From: Galaxea fascicularis
Taxonomy: Eukaryota; Cnidaria; Anthozoa; Scleractinia; Euphylliidae
DNA length: 64,000 bases
Direction of reading: 5' to 3'
NCBI GenBank assembly: GCA_948470475.1
Contig: OX419341.1
Location: 21,717,135 to 21,781,134 of the forward strand
Shown here: positions 42,201 to 52,852 of the stretch, piece by piece
Numbering within the stretch: the stretch's first letter is position 1
Layout of the letters: every line of letters starts with the position of its first letter
The notes under the pieces: generated by a model
Databases searched by the model: none
What the model was told of the DNA's origin: nothing
Seen by the model: only the letters and a program-made list of their open reading frames with translations
Made by a program: the position numbers and the translations under genes

Positions 42201-43973
42201 GTACCATGTGTAAGCATAATCTTAGGCAACAGTTTTTTTATTAAATTTCTGGATAGCCTGACTAATTGCACGCTTACCAATCTGCCTACTTGATGACTGG
42301 CTGACTCACTAACTGACCAACTTGCCTGAGGTTTTTGTAATTGACTGAGTGGCTGACTGACTGACCAGCTGATTGCCTATCACTTACCCACTGATTGACT
42401 GAGCTGTTTGTTGTAGTCATGATGAGATGATGTTAAGCATGGAAACTCAGCATTCATTATTTGCCGTTATGGCTTGTAGGTAGCAAATTGAAGTAGAATA
42501 ATATTACTGGCTTTGACTTGTTGCCCATTCTCATCTTTGTCCACCCCTTTTTCGATGAATTACTCAGATAAATGTCAATTTTCCCCTGGAGTGATTTTGA
42601 ATATAAATTATTTTATGTGCAAAAATTTCCTATTCCAGAATAATGACACTAGCGACTCAACAGTCAGCAACAGACTTGATCAACTCTGTATCACAGAAAA
42701 TGGTACCCAAGAACATTCCAACCACTTGTCAACAGAAGCAAGAGGTTAGTATTTATAATCAGTCAGGTCCTACCTGGCTCTAGTATACTAAGACATACCT
42801 GGCACTAGTCAGACCATGTTTACTGTATTTTCCGGTAGTCTTGTTTCACTTCACTATCATAAATAAAAGTCCATCCATTTTGCAAGTGCATTGGTTTAAT
42901 CATCCTGACTCAGATCAATTCGTATGTACACGGAATGATAGAGAAGCAAAACGATTCTTAATACAGTAAATGTGGTCTGACTAGTGCCAGGTAGGGCCTG
43001 ACTGATTATGCTCTATTTACCGCAGTATTTTTTGTCTCATATTAAAGCTACATGTGGCCTAGGGCCAGTCCATCCTCTCAAAGTGAAGCAGCACCTGTTG
43101 ACTGATGTGTGAAGAGTACTTAAGGCGACTAGGTGACCGATTCCGCGAACACCTTCGCGATGTTGAGAAGAATGACAAGGATGTATCTAAGCCAGTCGCT
43201 CATCATTTTGATCTCCCTAACCACTCCAAACAACACATGGCTATCTGCGGCCTTTCCCTACATCAAGGTACAACGGAAAGCCGCAAGAATCTGGAACAAA
43301 AATTCATCTTCCAGATCGGCACCCTTAATCCCCACGGTATTAACAAACGCTTTTCATTTAACTAATGTATTCCTATTTTTCACATTGCCATGTTACCACC
43401 CTTCGCGTAGCTCCTACTCCACTATAAAAACTACACACAACCCATAATTCCTTGATTCGCTCTGACGAAGGGCTAATGCTCAAAACGTCAGCTTTTAGAA
43501 TCCCTGTACGGTAGTCAATTTACATTATCAACTCTGTTGATACTACCAAATTTTTGTGTACAACTAAGGGTGCTTACCAAATGTCAGAACTAGCCAGCCG
43601 GAAAATGAGATAGGCTATTGAGAATTTGCGCTTGCCATCACTGCCATGCATGGCTATGTAGAGATAAACTGATCTGGCTGGCCAGTTCAGATTAATAGTG
43701 GAATTCTCTTTACAAATGAAATGGTCTGGCCGGTTACATGTAGTTCTGACTAATGGTTTTACCCACTAGATAGGATCTTATCCACGCTTTTCACAACTAT
43801 GGCCATGGTGTTAAGAGGGAGGCCAGGAAAGCTTCTTGACTTTATGATGATGTTATGTCAAGGCTGTCTCTCAATCAGTAATTTTTTTGTCTACAGAGTC
43901 TCCATCCACTACTTCAGAGACTGATCAAGATGAAGAGGGATGGGAAGTTGTGAGGAGGTCAAAAAGACGTTAA
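39245..43973 (+). CDS. TSR2: Pre-rRNA-processing protein TSR2 homologue
   Basis: TSR2 is the escortin that carries ribosomal protein eS26 to pre-40S particles and is needed for 20S/18S-E pre-rRNA cleavage. Five exons join in frame with GT-AG borders: 39245-39407, 41525-41616, 41844-42047, 42639-42744 and 43898-43973; about 213 residues. The start lies in CAAGATGGCGG. Exon 1 has NWPVLKLAVEHGFGG and the GEKAEWL signature of the TSR2 fold. Exon 2 has NEFHTMAEDGSLPK, exon 3 the helix RLWREGNAEQIQQQ and then an acidic ESDSDNDDDD. The last exon gives DEEGWEVVRRSKRR, matching the conserved C-terminal DGW-x-VVRR end. The GAG|GTACTG donor of exon 3 competes with CTG|GTAACC four codons on; phase supports the first. 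Introns hold a PIF-like MITE (39,468) and a Penelope-like fragment (43,100). Confidence 0.93.
39468..40153. repeat. PIF/Harbinger-like MITE, 40-bp terminal inverted repeats
   Basis: Left end TGCACCAGTCATTTGAAACC followed by CCCGGACCCC; the right end is its near-perfect reverse complement over about 40 bp. TAA directly flanks both ends (39,465-39,467 and 40,154-40,156), the 3-bp target preferred by PIF/Harbinger. 686 bp, no transposase visible. It lies in TSR2 intron 1. Confidence 0.8.
43100..43365 (+). mobile_element. Penelope-like element C-terminus (GIY-YIG endonuclease fragment)
   Basis: The plus-strand frame reads RRLGDRFREHLRDVEKND, SKPVAHHFDLPNHS, ESRKNLEQKFIFQIGTLNPH and stops after KRFSFN. 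This is the end of the GIY-YIG nuclease domain of Penelope-like retroelements, including the Arg helix, the invariant His in VAHHF and Glu in the LEQKFI helix. The Tyr part and all of the RT are missing, so it is a 5'-truncated copy inside TSR2 intron 4. Downstream CTGACGAAGGGCTAATGCTC is probably its 3' UTR. Confidence 0.75.
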
Positions 43974-45540
43974 CAAAAACGAAAAAGAACTACAATATTC
44001 TTTTAAAAATAAATTTCAAAATAACGATATACATGTAACATATTTTCAGTTGGTACTTGTGCACGAGAGTTGATTCTACGTCTGTTTTGTGCGTCGTTAA
44101 GACGAATAAAACTGACGCTTTATTCGTCTCAGACGAATAATGTGTCTGGTCCTTATTTCCCGTACAGTATTTGTCTTGACGCATAATGCGTCTCAGACAA
44201 ATTATTCGTCTTTCAAGATAAATACGGCCAGTACTGTCTGATTGCTGCAACGGCGAATTTTGAAAACGTACTTGCTCCTATATGCAGTAACACTCAGTAA
44301 GATGCTTTCAGACGCTTTTAGATTTGGCCCTGAAAGCCATATTGTGATCTTGTCCCAGTTGACCTGGTGTGTAGGAGTCCATGTTTTACTACGTCATGTT
44401 CAGTTCGTGCAGTTTTGTTTGGCTAAACAAATGAACACTCAGAATCGTTTGAATAGTCACGGGACACAAATCAGCCCTGGCTGTGCCAAAATTAAGTGCA
44501 CTGTCGACACAGGACCCTGTTAATGTCCCTATCTCCCCAGTCACTGCAATGTTAAAACATCATCTCACGGTGGATCCCCAGTACTCGTCAGTTCCGTTAC
44601 TTCTTTTGGTTGTTACAGGAACTCCTGTGGCTTTGTTTATCCTTCTAAATCTCTCAGCTCAATCAATGGTCATGTAGTAGGACTATGAAGTTAAGCCGCC
44701 TTGTTTACTCAGAGGCTAGGGTTGAGGCTTGGCTTCAGGCAAAAACCTCATGGCAATGGAGACGGCAACATTCAAACTCAGTGCTGTTTACCCTCATGCT
44801 CCCCAGCTGAGCGCACACTGCTCCGACTTAAAGGCAAAGAACCTCAGTAAAATGACGCTTACATCTTTAGAAATTCAAACTCATCCAATAGAGCAACAGA
44901 GCATGTAAAATCTTGATAAATTTGATAGAAAACGGATCAAAACCATGCATTCAAAAGTTGCCGCATTTGCTGACGCTTGCACTGATAGCTCAGGAGTCCA
45001 ATTTTTCAATTGAATCATATGAAAGTTTTCAAATTGGACGTCTAATTCCCTTCAGTTTCAGCATATTTATGTCATATTACTAATAACTTGCTCCCTCTTC
45101 TGATTGGCCGAAAGCAGTACAGTGAATTTTCGAAAACAGCACGTGTGACAGTATGATCACTGACAGTGTTTTTACTCTTCATCGCAACTGAGTATCGCGG
45201 TTTGAAGATCACGCTGGAGTTATTGTGACCCCTAGTTTTACACTCATCTTCCGTTTGGTTGTAGAATTACAAGCGTAAGTTTTCTTCTTTCTCTAATTCA
45301 TTATGTAATCATAAATCGAAGACAGAATATGGCGTATTTAAGCAAGGCACTACTGCATTAAATAGCCCCCCTCGCTCTCCCTCCATTTCCAGCGAACAGG
45401 ACTGGACCAACTTCAGGAGGGTCCCCTATACCACTCTGCAAAATGCATTCACGTAAAAATATCAAGACTTTTCACGCGTCACGGATAATTCCCAAAATTC
45501 GTTCACGTTCACTTAAAAATCGAGTAATTCACATTTCAGG
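43974..45540. other. Intergenic stretch with inverted GACGAATAA motifs
   Basis: After the TSR2 stop, 44,090-44,215 contains repeated GACGAATAA and AGACGAAT motifs, including a 21-base hairpin with ten-base arms (44,120-44,140). The rest has no supported gene. Open frames at 44,242-44,523 and 44,483-44,677 have no domain or splice support. Confidence 0.5.
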
Positions 45541-45544
45541 TTAA

Positions 45545-46800
45545 ATTCAAAACTACGTTCCACAAGGTTCCGTATTGGGCCCATTATTGTTTTTATTTTA
45601 TATCAATGATATTTATACCTGTTCCAAAGTGCTCAACTTTTATCTTTTTGCTGATGACACCAATATCTTATATGCGGACAAAAACCTCAAGTCATTAGAG
45701 CAAAAAGGGAATGCTGAGCTAAATAAATTGTATGTTTGGCTAACATCAAACAAATTAAATCTTAATATAAAAAAATCAACTTTCTTTATATTCCGCCCGT
45801 ATCAAAAGAGATTATCCTTTCAACCTAAAATAAGGATATTTGACAATGAGAAGAATATGAAGATTTCCCTAGACTGCAAAAATTATGTTAAGTACCTTGG
45901 AATATTAATTGACTCTAATCTTTCTTGGAAGATTCATATCGAGTATATCGCTTTAAAAATTAGTAAAATCGTAGGTCTTATTGCAAAATTAAGACACTTT
46001 GTACCTCTCCACACCCTATTAAATATTTATTAGTCTTTAATCTCTCCTTATATCACTTTTGGATTATCCGTCTGGGGACAGGCCTGCAAGTCTCGCCTAA
46101 ATAAAATCTTAATATTACAAAAACGGGCATTACGTTTCATGTACTTCGCAAAAAAGAATGAGCTTACCATACCGCTTTTTATTAATGCTAAGCTTTTGCC
46201 TTTGAACTTTTTGTACTACAAAACTTTATCTGAATTGATGCACGACGTTAGCACTGCCTGTGCCCCTATTAACATATGTAATCTATTTACGAAAACGTCC
46301 AGAGTCCATTCGTACAACACACGTTCTTCTACTTCAGATAAGTTTTACATAAAAGCTTCAAGACTTGAAATTCAAAAAAACGCCTTTTCAAGAATTGGTG
46401 CTAAATTATGGAATGAGATACCAAGCTCTCTGAGAGAACTACCGAAGAAATTATTCAAACTCAGAATTAAAAACAAACTCTTAAGTGTTCTTGAAGACGA
46501 AGATTCCTACATTGAGGTTGGTAGGATCATTTCTAAAGTAAATTAAAATACCAGTAGTAGTCAAAAAAAAAATTTCAATTGAATTGAATTACATGCTTTT
46601 CCCATTTTTCCTTTTCCTTTTCTTTCTTTTTCTTTTTTTCCTATTTCTCTCAATTTTAATAATAATAGTAATTAAAGTAATAAATAACTTGTAACTATTG
46701 ATAGAATGGCCCGCCTAGACTAGCATAGCTATCCGCCGGCCAGCCCGACTGTAATATGTATTTTTAATTAATAATAAAAATGATGATGATGATGATGATG
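45545..46800 (+). pseudogene. 5'-truncated LINE reverse transcriptase with one stop
   Basis: The frame begins in the RT domain (VPQGSVLGPLLFLFYIND, then FADDTN with the catalytic Asp pair), continues through thumb-like NYVKYLGILIDSNLSWK, hits a TAG at 46,031-46,033 and goes on in the same frame to HSYNTRSS and FSRIGAKLWNEIPSSL, ending at 46,546. The stop replaces an expected Gln (CAG to TAG) in LNIYxSLISPY. The endonuclease and N-terminal RT are absent. The 3' UTR ends in an ATG triplet tail near 46,784. A CR1/RTE-like clade is likely but not resolved. A relative lies at 62,230-62,775. Confidence 0.82.
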
Positions 46801-47589
46801 ACTTTCACGGTTTAATGGTCCACGTTGAGTAACCTTTTTCAGTCCAGCTGTTATTAACCAAAGATGTTCACTTTTTTGATAAAAGCACGAAACTTTGCTA
46901 AATTACAAACCTCCCTAAGACCAACATTTCTGGATATGGAGCCAAGCCCACCAGTAGAACGGAGTACTGCGCAGGTCCCAAAATCGCCATCATGAAAACA
47001 AGGCTAATACTAAAAACCCTCTCAAATACCTACTTTTATATTATTTTGTCTATATTACATCTAGAAATCATGGAAGAGGTTATTTGCTTAGCGCCAATAC
47101 TTTCATTAAAGTCACGTGACCATTTTTTTTTAAAAGAACGGTTACTTTTTTCATTCAACCACTCTGAAGTCGCTAAGGAGCCATGGATTCCTTTCCACAT
47201 GAATGTTAAGTACTACATGGAAAGGATGCACTCTTGAAGCACAGGTACCTCTATGCTGGACTATTTTAGGCTGTTTACGCTCCAAAGGTAGCTCATTTTT
47301 CTTGCAATCTCATCGTCACGGTTTTTTTTGCTTGTATTTCAAGTCTAGTTAACCTGTCACGCTTAATATAAAAACCGCTTTCACGCGCACGTAAAAAAAT
47401 GGTCTTGATACGGGCAATCACGAATCACGAATAAATAAAACACCTAAATCCCGTTTCACGAGAAAAAATAGTCCCAATCACATTTCACAAAAAAAATGTG
47501 GGGGACCATCGATCATCCTTCAGGCATCTCAGTAAACTAGAATATAAGGATCGAAATGAGGAAGGCTCCCAACGAATATGTCAACAACC

Positions 47590-47805
47590 TTCTTGAAGGA
47601 AGACAACAACAACACTACCAACACCAAACCTAATATCACTAAGAGATTTTGGCAGTATATCAAAACTAAACGCAAAGACTCAATTGGCATACCACTCTCA
47701 GTTGAAATCAAATGGCGTGGAAATTTCTGACCCGAAATTGAAGGCAGATCACAAGTGTTTTTACAAGTGAGAACCCCATGTTACCACCATTAGGACACAG
47801 CGGTT
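47590..47805 (+). pseudogene. Decayed LINE fragment (region before RT)
   Basis: The plus strand reads KRFWQYIKTKRKDSIGIPLS and, after frame changes, DPKLKADHK and VFTSENPMLPPLG. This is the FWxYIKxKRxD ... SVFTxE segment found just upstream of RT in LINE ORF2 proteins. Broken by stops and shifts. Confidence 0.6.
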
Positions 47806-48284
47806 GTTCACCATTTACATGGGAAAACCGGTTGGTCGACGGTTTGTACAAATGGCAAGCAAAACTCCCAAATGAAAATTCGGTTCTCGATTGGCGTGTC
47901 AGATTTGCACAACCCTTACTAAATAACACGTGACACAGTTGGAGGAAATCGAAAATGGTAACCCATTTTTCGTTCGGAAATTCCGGTTGGAAATTTTGGA
48001 CTACCTTTCAAGGCGTTCCGAAAATTTTGGAAATTTGCCAGTCTGGAACAAAAAAAATGGCTATACTATTTACGTTCCGTAAACAAACGTAAACAACCAG
48101 CGATATTCCTGAATTGCAAAGGGTCTGAATCGGGGTGGGGTGGGGAACGAACTATGTGGACTGTAGACCATTTGCGTTGTTGTGTTTTAGGTCGAAGAAC
48201 ACATGCACACGCATGCCGACAACACGGCGTCGTGGCTTTGGGTTTTCTAGTCGAGAGAAGTTGGAAAATTAGTACTTGTACGGT

Positions 48285-50054
48285 ATGTCTGTTGATCTTT
48301 CGTCGGAGTCTATCGAGGGGACATCTACGCAACAGTTTTGTGTAGAAATGATGAAACGTCTCGACATCCAACGAAGGAACGAACGGTTCTGTGATGTGAT
48401 TCTTGAAGTAGGCTCAGGTGACGATCAAGCTCGCTTGACAGCTCACAGAATCGTATTATGTGCGGCTAGTCCTTTCTTTCACAACGCTCTCAACAGCGAC
48501 ATGAAAGAGAAGGCAGAAAGAGTGATCAGACTGGAAGGAATGAGCAAAGCAGTGATGGAGGAAATTTTGGAATATTTGTACAGTGGTCACGTCGATATCA
48601 ACGAACGCAATGCTTGTGATCTCATGGCTGTAGCTGACTATTTCCTCCTTCCAGGCTTGAAGTCGTTGTGTGCTAGCGTTATTATAGACTCCTTGTCTGT
48701 TTCCAACTGTTTAGATGTATGTCATCTGGCTGCGAGGTTCCAATGTCCTGAAGTGAAAACAAAGGCGAAGGATTTCATCTTGGCCAACTTTAGTAGTGTT
48801 ATGCAATTGGAGGGTTTTCTGAAACTAGACAAGAAAGTTCTGGGGGAGTTGATTTCTAGTGATGAAATTAGGGTGAAAGGCGAGGAAGATGTTTTCCAGG
48901 TGATTGTGAAGTGGATGGAAGGAAATGAGATGGGAGAAAGTGAAAAGTTCTGTGAACTGTTTTGTTTTGTACGCCTTGTTTACTTGCCATGCAGCTATAT
49001 TTGTGATGTTATTTTGCCATATCCACGGGTGAAAAACTGTGAAATGTGTTCAACATTAGCCAAAAATGCATTAAGGGAGCTCTCTGATGGTTCACAAGAA
49101 TGCCTTTTCACCCACTCGACGAGGACTTGCCTTAAGACACATGAAAATTGTATTGTTGCTCTCGGGAGGAGGCATACTTTCTGCTATGTTCCTTTGGAGA
49201 ACAAATGGTACAAATTGCCCAGGCGAAGAGGTGGTCGTGCCATCCGTGCCATGGGAGCCTGTCATGGTAAATTATATGTTGTCAAACGAAACAGCACTAG
49301 TGCTCGTTTGTGCACCATAGAACAGTACGATCCGACAGCAAACACTTGGACAGTGACTAAATCCACCAGTGGGGTTATTCCAAACCTATATAATATTACG
49401 AAGACATGTGTGGTTACTTTCCATGGGTTTCTCTATTGTGTTGGTGGTATGGAAAGTGAAACTGAACCAACTAACAGAGTGTTTAAGTACAATCCTGTCA
49501 CTAATTTTTGGCAAGATGTGGCACCCATGAGCATTGCTAGGAGTAGTGTGTGTGCTGTGGCTGGTGGAAACTTTCTGTATGCAGCTGGAGGTGAGTCTGC
49601 TGATAGTGAATGCTTGGATGTGGTTGAGAAGTTTGACCCTCACAGAAACTGTTGGCATAGAGTTGCTTCAACCCTTGAAAGAAAAATGTTTTCAGGTGGT
49701 GCATTTGTTGGAGGTAGAGTGTTTTTGTTTGGAGGAGTTACCAATGGAAGATCAGTCTCAAGTCTTATTGAAATGTATGACCCAGGGACAAATGTTTGGA
49801 GTAGTATTGACAGTGTGGGTGCACCAAGAATTACAATGCAGGCTGCGAGTTTCAAAGAAGATGCTGTTGTTATTGGAATGTGGGGCCCAGAGTTTGCTTT
49901 GGAATGCTTGATGCAAGTTTACAATGTTGAAAAAAATGAATGGAGGCCTTGTCCAGTTATTATACATAGAGACAGTTCTTTCTTATTTGCTTTCGCTCCC
50001 CTAAGAATTCCACGAGTGACTTTAAATGCATGTGAGGTGGTATCAGAGACTTAA
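48285..50054 (+). CDS. Kelch-like protein (BTB-BACK-Kelch), copy 1
   Basis: Likely substrate adaptor of a Cullin-3 ubiquitin ligase. 589 codons in one exon from ATG 48,285 (the TTG nine bases upstream is not a plausible start). The BTB domain (residues about 25-135) has FCDVILEVGS, AHRIVLCAASPFF and LEYLYSGHVDI. BACK (about 140-245) has ARFQCPEVKTKAKDF and EEDVFQVIVKWME. Kelch repeats (about 290-580) have IEQYDPTANTWTV, FKYNPVTNFWQDVAPMSIAR, VEKFDPHRNCWHRV, YAAGGES and FLFGGVT. Some blades are degenerate and the double Gly is missing in the first ones. It is highly similar along its length to the gene at 52,853, including QQFCVEMMKR and the ending APLRIPR, so the two are tandem duplicates. 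Substrate unknown. Confidence 0.93.
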   Translation: MSVDLSSESIEGTSTQQFCVEMMKRLDIQRRNERFCDVILEVGSGDDQARLTAHRIVLCAASPFFHNALNSDMKEKAERVIRLEGMSKAVMEEILEYLYSGHVDINERNACDLMAVADYFLLPGLKSLCASVIIDSLSVSNCLDVCHLAARFQCPEVKTKAKDFILANFSSVMQLEGFLKLDKKVLGELISSDEIRVKGEEDVFQVIVKWMEGNEMGESEKFCELFCFVRLVYLPCSYICDVILPYPRVKNCEMCSTLAKNALRELSDGSQECLFTHSTRTCLKTHENCIVALGRRHTFCYVPLENKWYKLPRRRGGRAIRAMGACHGKLYVVKRNSTSARLCTIEQYDPTANTWTVTKSTSGVIPNLYNITKTCVVTFHGFLYCVGGMESETEPTNRVFKYNPVTNFWQDVAPMSIARSSVCAVAGGNFLYAAGGESADSECLDVVEKFDPHRNCWHRVASTLERKMFSGGAFVGGRVFLFGGVTNGRSVSSLIEMYDPGTNVWSSIDSVGAPRITMQAASFKEDAVVIGMWGPEFALECLMQVYNVEKNEWRPCPVIIHRDSSFLFAFAPLRIPRVTLNACEVVSET

Positions 50055-51079
50055 AGTTCTTCACATTCAATATGTAGGTGTCACTCGTTAGAAAACTGGA
50101 CTAGTAGCTTAAATATGCCAAACTGTCAAAGCCTACCATGAAGCAAGATTATAAGCCAATAGGAAATTACCGGTTTGCTGGTGATTTATACTTTTGTAAC
50201 AGATGTCTTGTGTCAGCTATGAGTAATCCGCTTGAACCACAACATATCTACAACAATAAACAACAACAACAACAAAAACTTTAGAAAAAAAAAATTACAA
50301 TAATACAAGAACATTTGCCCTGCAAATTAGTACAAAATGCTATTCGAGACAGGAACAGATTGTTTGATTAAGTTAATAAATTAAAGAATTGCAAAACCAT
50401 ACAGAAGCTGAACTGTAGAGTTACAGTAATACACATACTACAACTAAAACTAAAAGATAAGAGTGAAAGGTTAAAGGCAAACTGGAAATTAAGTACATTT
50501 CATCATACCCTTGAGTTAAAATTGTATTTATCCTATGGAAATGTATTTTTCAAGTTCTACATTTTACATACCTCACTGAAAATGATTCTTGTTACATGTA
50601 CATTTGACCTTTTTCTCTTCAAATTTTCCACTTTCTTTTTTGTACACACTTATTTAGACTAAAAGTAAATGTAGCTAGAATAAGTCATCAAAATCATACA
50701 AAGAAAAGAGGATTAAAAAGAATGAAAAGAGCCAGTGAAAGGAAAGAGAATGGTTGTAGTGACAGAAAGGAGGTAAAATTACTTTGCCTTTGCATCCAAG
50801 TGAAATTCATTTTTGTTTTGGTTTTGCAGCATTAGGCTCCCAGAAGGTAACCAAAACATTTCAATATTAATCCACCCCAGCCTTAGAATACTGTAAGTTT
50901 CTCTGTAATGACCAGGTCATCTAAGTGTTAAAGAAATGCAGGGGTGTCGTTAAGTTTTTGTGCAGGAGGTCTGTGGGCTTTTCAGGTGGGCATTGTTAGT
51001 TTTTTCATAAAAGAAAGTAAGAAGAGAAGATGTAAACAGCCGGGCAAATTGATGGTTAAGTCTTTTCACGGCTGGTCAA
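50055..51079. other. Intergenic, AT-rich
   Basis: A likely polyadenylation signal AATAAA occurs near 50,255. Otherwise no gene or defined repeat is supported. Confidence 0.5.
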
Positions 51080-51086
51080 TTTGCAC

Positions 51087-51184
51087 TTAGTCTCCTTCGC
51101 AGCCGTCTTTAGGCTCGTCACGCAACGTTCCTCCCCACAAAGAGCGTTGTGTGACGAGCCTAAAAACGGCTGCGAAGGAGACTA
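51087..51184. repeat. 98-bp hairpin MITE with 7-8 bp target duplication
   Basis: TTAGTCTCCTTCGCAGCCGT ... CGTCACGCAACGTTCC folds on its reverse complement ending ACGGCTGCGAAGGAGACTAA. TTTGCAC flanks both sides (51,080-51,086 and 51,186-51,192). The 8-bp-like duplication suggests a hAT-type insertion. Diverged copy at 19,325-19,432. Confidence 0.88.
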
Positions 51185-51508
51185 ATTTGCACTGTGCCCT
51201 GCCCTTAATGAACCCCCTGGTAAATGTAGATAAATTCTTAGTGCTAGATTTCTAGAAGGCCCATTGGCACCAGATATTAATGCTTGAAGATGATACAAAT
51301 GAGGTATACTAAAAAACTATGAACAAGGAAAATATAGGAAAATAGAAAACGTGCAAAGTCTAAGGCACCACAAACCTGCTGTTTAACTGATTTATGTTTT
51401 CATTATCAAAGAACTTGGCAGCCATCTATGAAATATCAGTAACAGTTTAGTAGTTGTGGATTTAAAATTCAGTTTAGGATGTCTAGGGACTATTTTTGTA
51501 AGCTTGAT

Positions 51509-51579
51509 GTAGAGAGTGTGGATAGCTGTTCCTACTGTAGACAGTGTGTATAGCTGTTCCTACTGTAGACAGTGTAGAC
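51509..51579. repeat. 28-bp minisatellite, block 1
   Basis: About 2.5 units of GTAGACAGTGTG followed by GATAGCTGTTCCTACT. Related units follow the foldback (51,931-51,990) and reappear at 52,575-52,715 just upstream of the second kelch gene. Confidence 0.8.
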
Positions 51580-51930
51580 GGTGGTATCGAAAAACGAAGA
51601 TCGAAGCACGAAGCTTTCCGAAACTCGAAAACGAAGCACTTAGGTCGAAAACGAAGCACCCTACAACTTGAAAACGAAGCACCTTAACTCGAAGACGAAG
51701 CACTCGGTTTTCAAGGCGCCGACTTCGACATGATTTTGACATATAAGTCGAAGTCGGCGCCTTAAAAACCGAGTGCTTCGTCTTCGACTTAAGGTGCTTC
51801 GTTTTCGAGTTGTGGGGTGCTTCGTTTTCGAGTTGTAGGGTGCTTCGTTTTCGACCAAAGTGCTTCGTTTTCGACTTAGAGTGCTTCGTTTTCGATCTTC
51901 GTTTTCGAGTGCTTTGTTTTCGATACTACC
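51580..51930. repeat. Foldback made of GAAAACGAAGCAC tandem units
   Basis: Ends GGTGGTATCGAAAA and TTTTCGATACTACC. Left arm: repeated TCGAAAACGAAGCAC. Right arm: repeated GTGCTTCGTTTTCGA. The spacer near 51,740 is flanked by GGCGCCGACTTCGA and its reverse complement. AGTGTAGAC stands at both borders (51,571-51,579 and 51,931-51,939). It may be a 9-bp target duplication, but it is also part of the minisatellite unit. Confidence 0.85.
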
Positions 51931-52852
51931 AGTGTAGACTGCTTTTCCTATTGTAGACAGTGTGGATAGCTGTTCCCAACTGTAGAGGGGCCTATAGGTG
52001 AGACACTAAAGCCGCGAATGAAAACCGGCTCCACTCGGGGTATTTGGAACCTAGCTGAGTGGCCACTAATCCAGGTATGAAAAGCTAGTAGTTTCTTAAA
52101 ATGAAGATTTTGCTCCCTAAAATTTTCGGGCAATTACATTTTTAGCTAAGGAATCCGAGCAGATTACCGGTAAATTCATCTAGCTAATGTAAACATCACT
52201 TTAAACAGGCTTCAAACACCGTAAGGTACTTAATATGCTTCACTGCACTTTGACCTGTGGAATGTAATGGCCATTACTCACGCTGGGAGAGTTTTGTAGA
52301 ACGACGCATTTTGCCTTTTGTGTGACCCTGGGGGTGTAATGTAAGCTCCGATGTAGCAACTATACAAAAACAAAGCTCACACTGACATTTTAGTGAGAGA
52401 GGACGTGTGGTCATCTATTTTATCCATCCCGCATCCCGCCTGTCGAAATGAGCAAATCCCGCTCCCGCCAAAGTCTTTTTATCTTGCATCCTGCCCCTTA
52501 AAATTTCTTGCATCCCACATCACACCTCGCATTGTTTGCTCTCATCCTACATCCCGCCAAACCTATGTTGGGCCCTCTACTGGTAACTGTTCCTACTGTG
52601 TACAGCGTGGATAGCTGTTCTTTCTGTAGACAGTGTAGCTAGTGTTCACACTGTTCATAGACAGTGTTTTTAGCTGTTCCTACTGTAGTCGACAGTGTGG
52701 ATGACTGTTATACAGATGAGGAAGATTCATTGTCATATATATGAAGGAATGTACAAAGTGACTATATGTATTGTAGCATGAAGTATATGATCTCCTTTTG
52801 TGTTTCGCTTAGTCGCATATTCCTGCAAGCTTTATTTCATCGAAAATAAATC
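51931..52852. repeat. Minisatellite blocks 2 and 3 with intervening sequence
   Basis: Diverged 28-bp units at 51,931-51,990 and 52,575-52,715 (TGTTCCTACTGTAG, CAGTGTGGAT). The DNA between (51,991-52,574) has no supported gene; 52,400-52,560 repeats CATCCCGC/CATCCTGCC words. The last block ends about 135 bases before the second kelch start codon. Confidence 0.65.
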
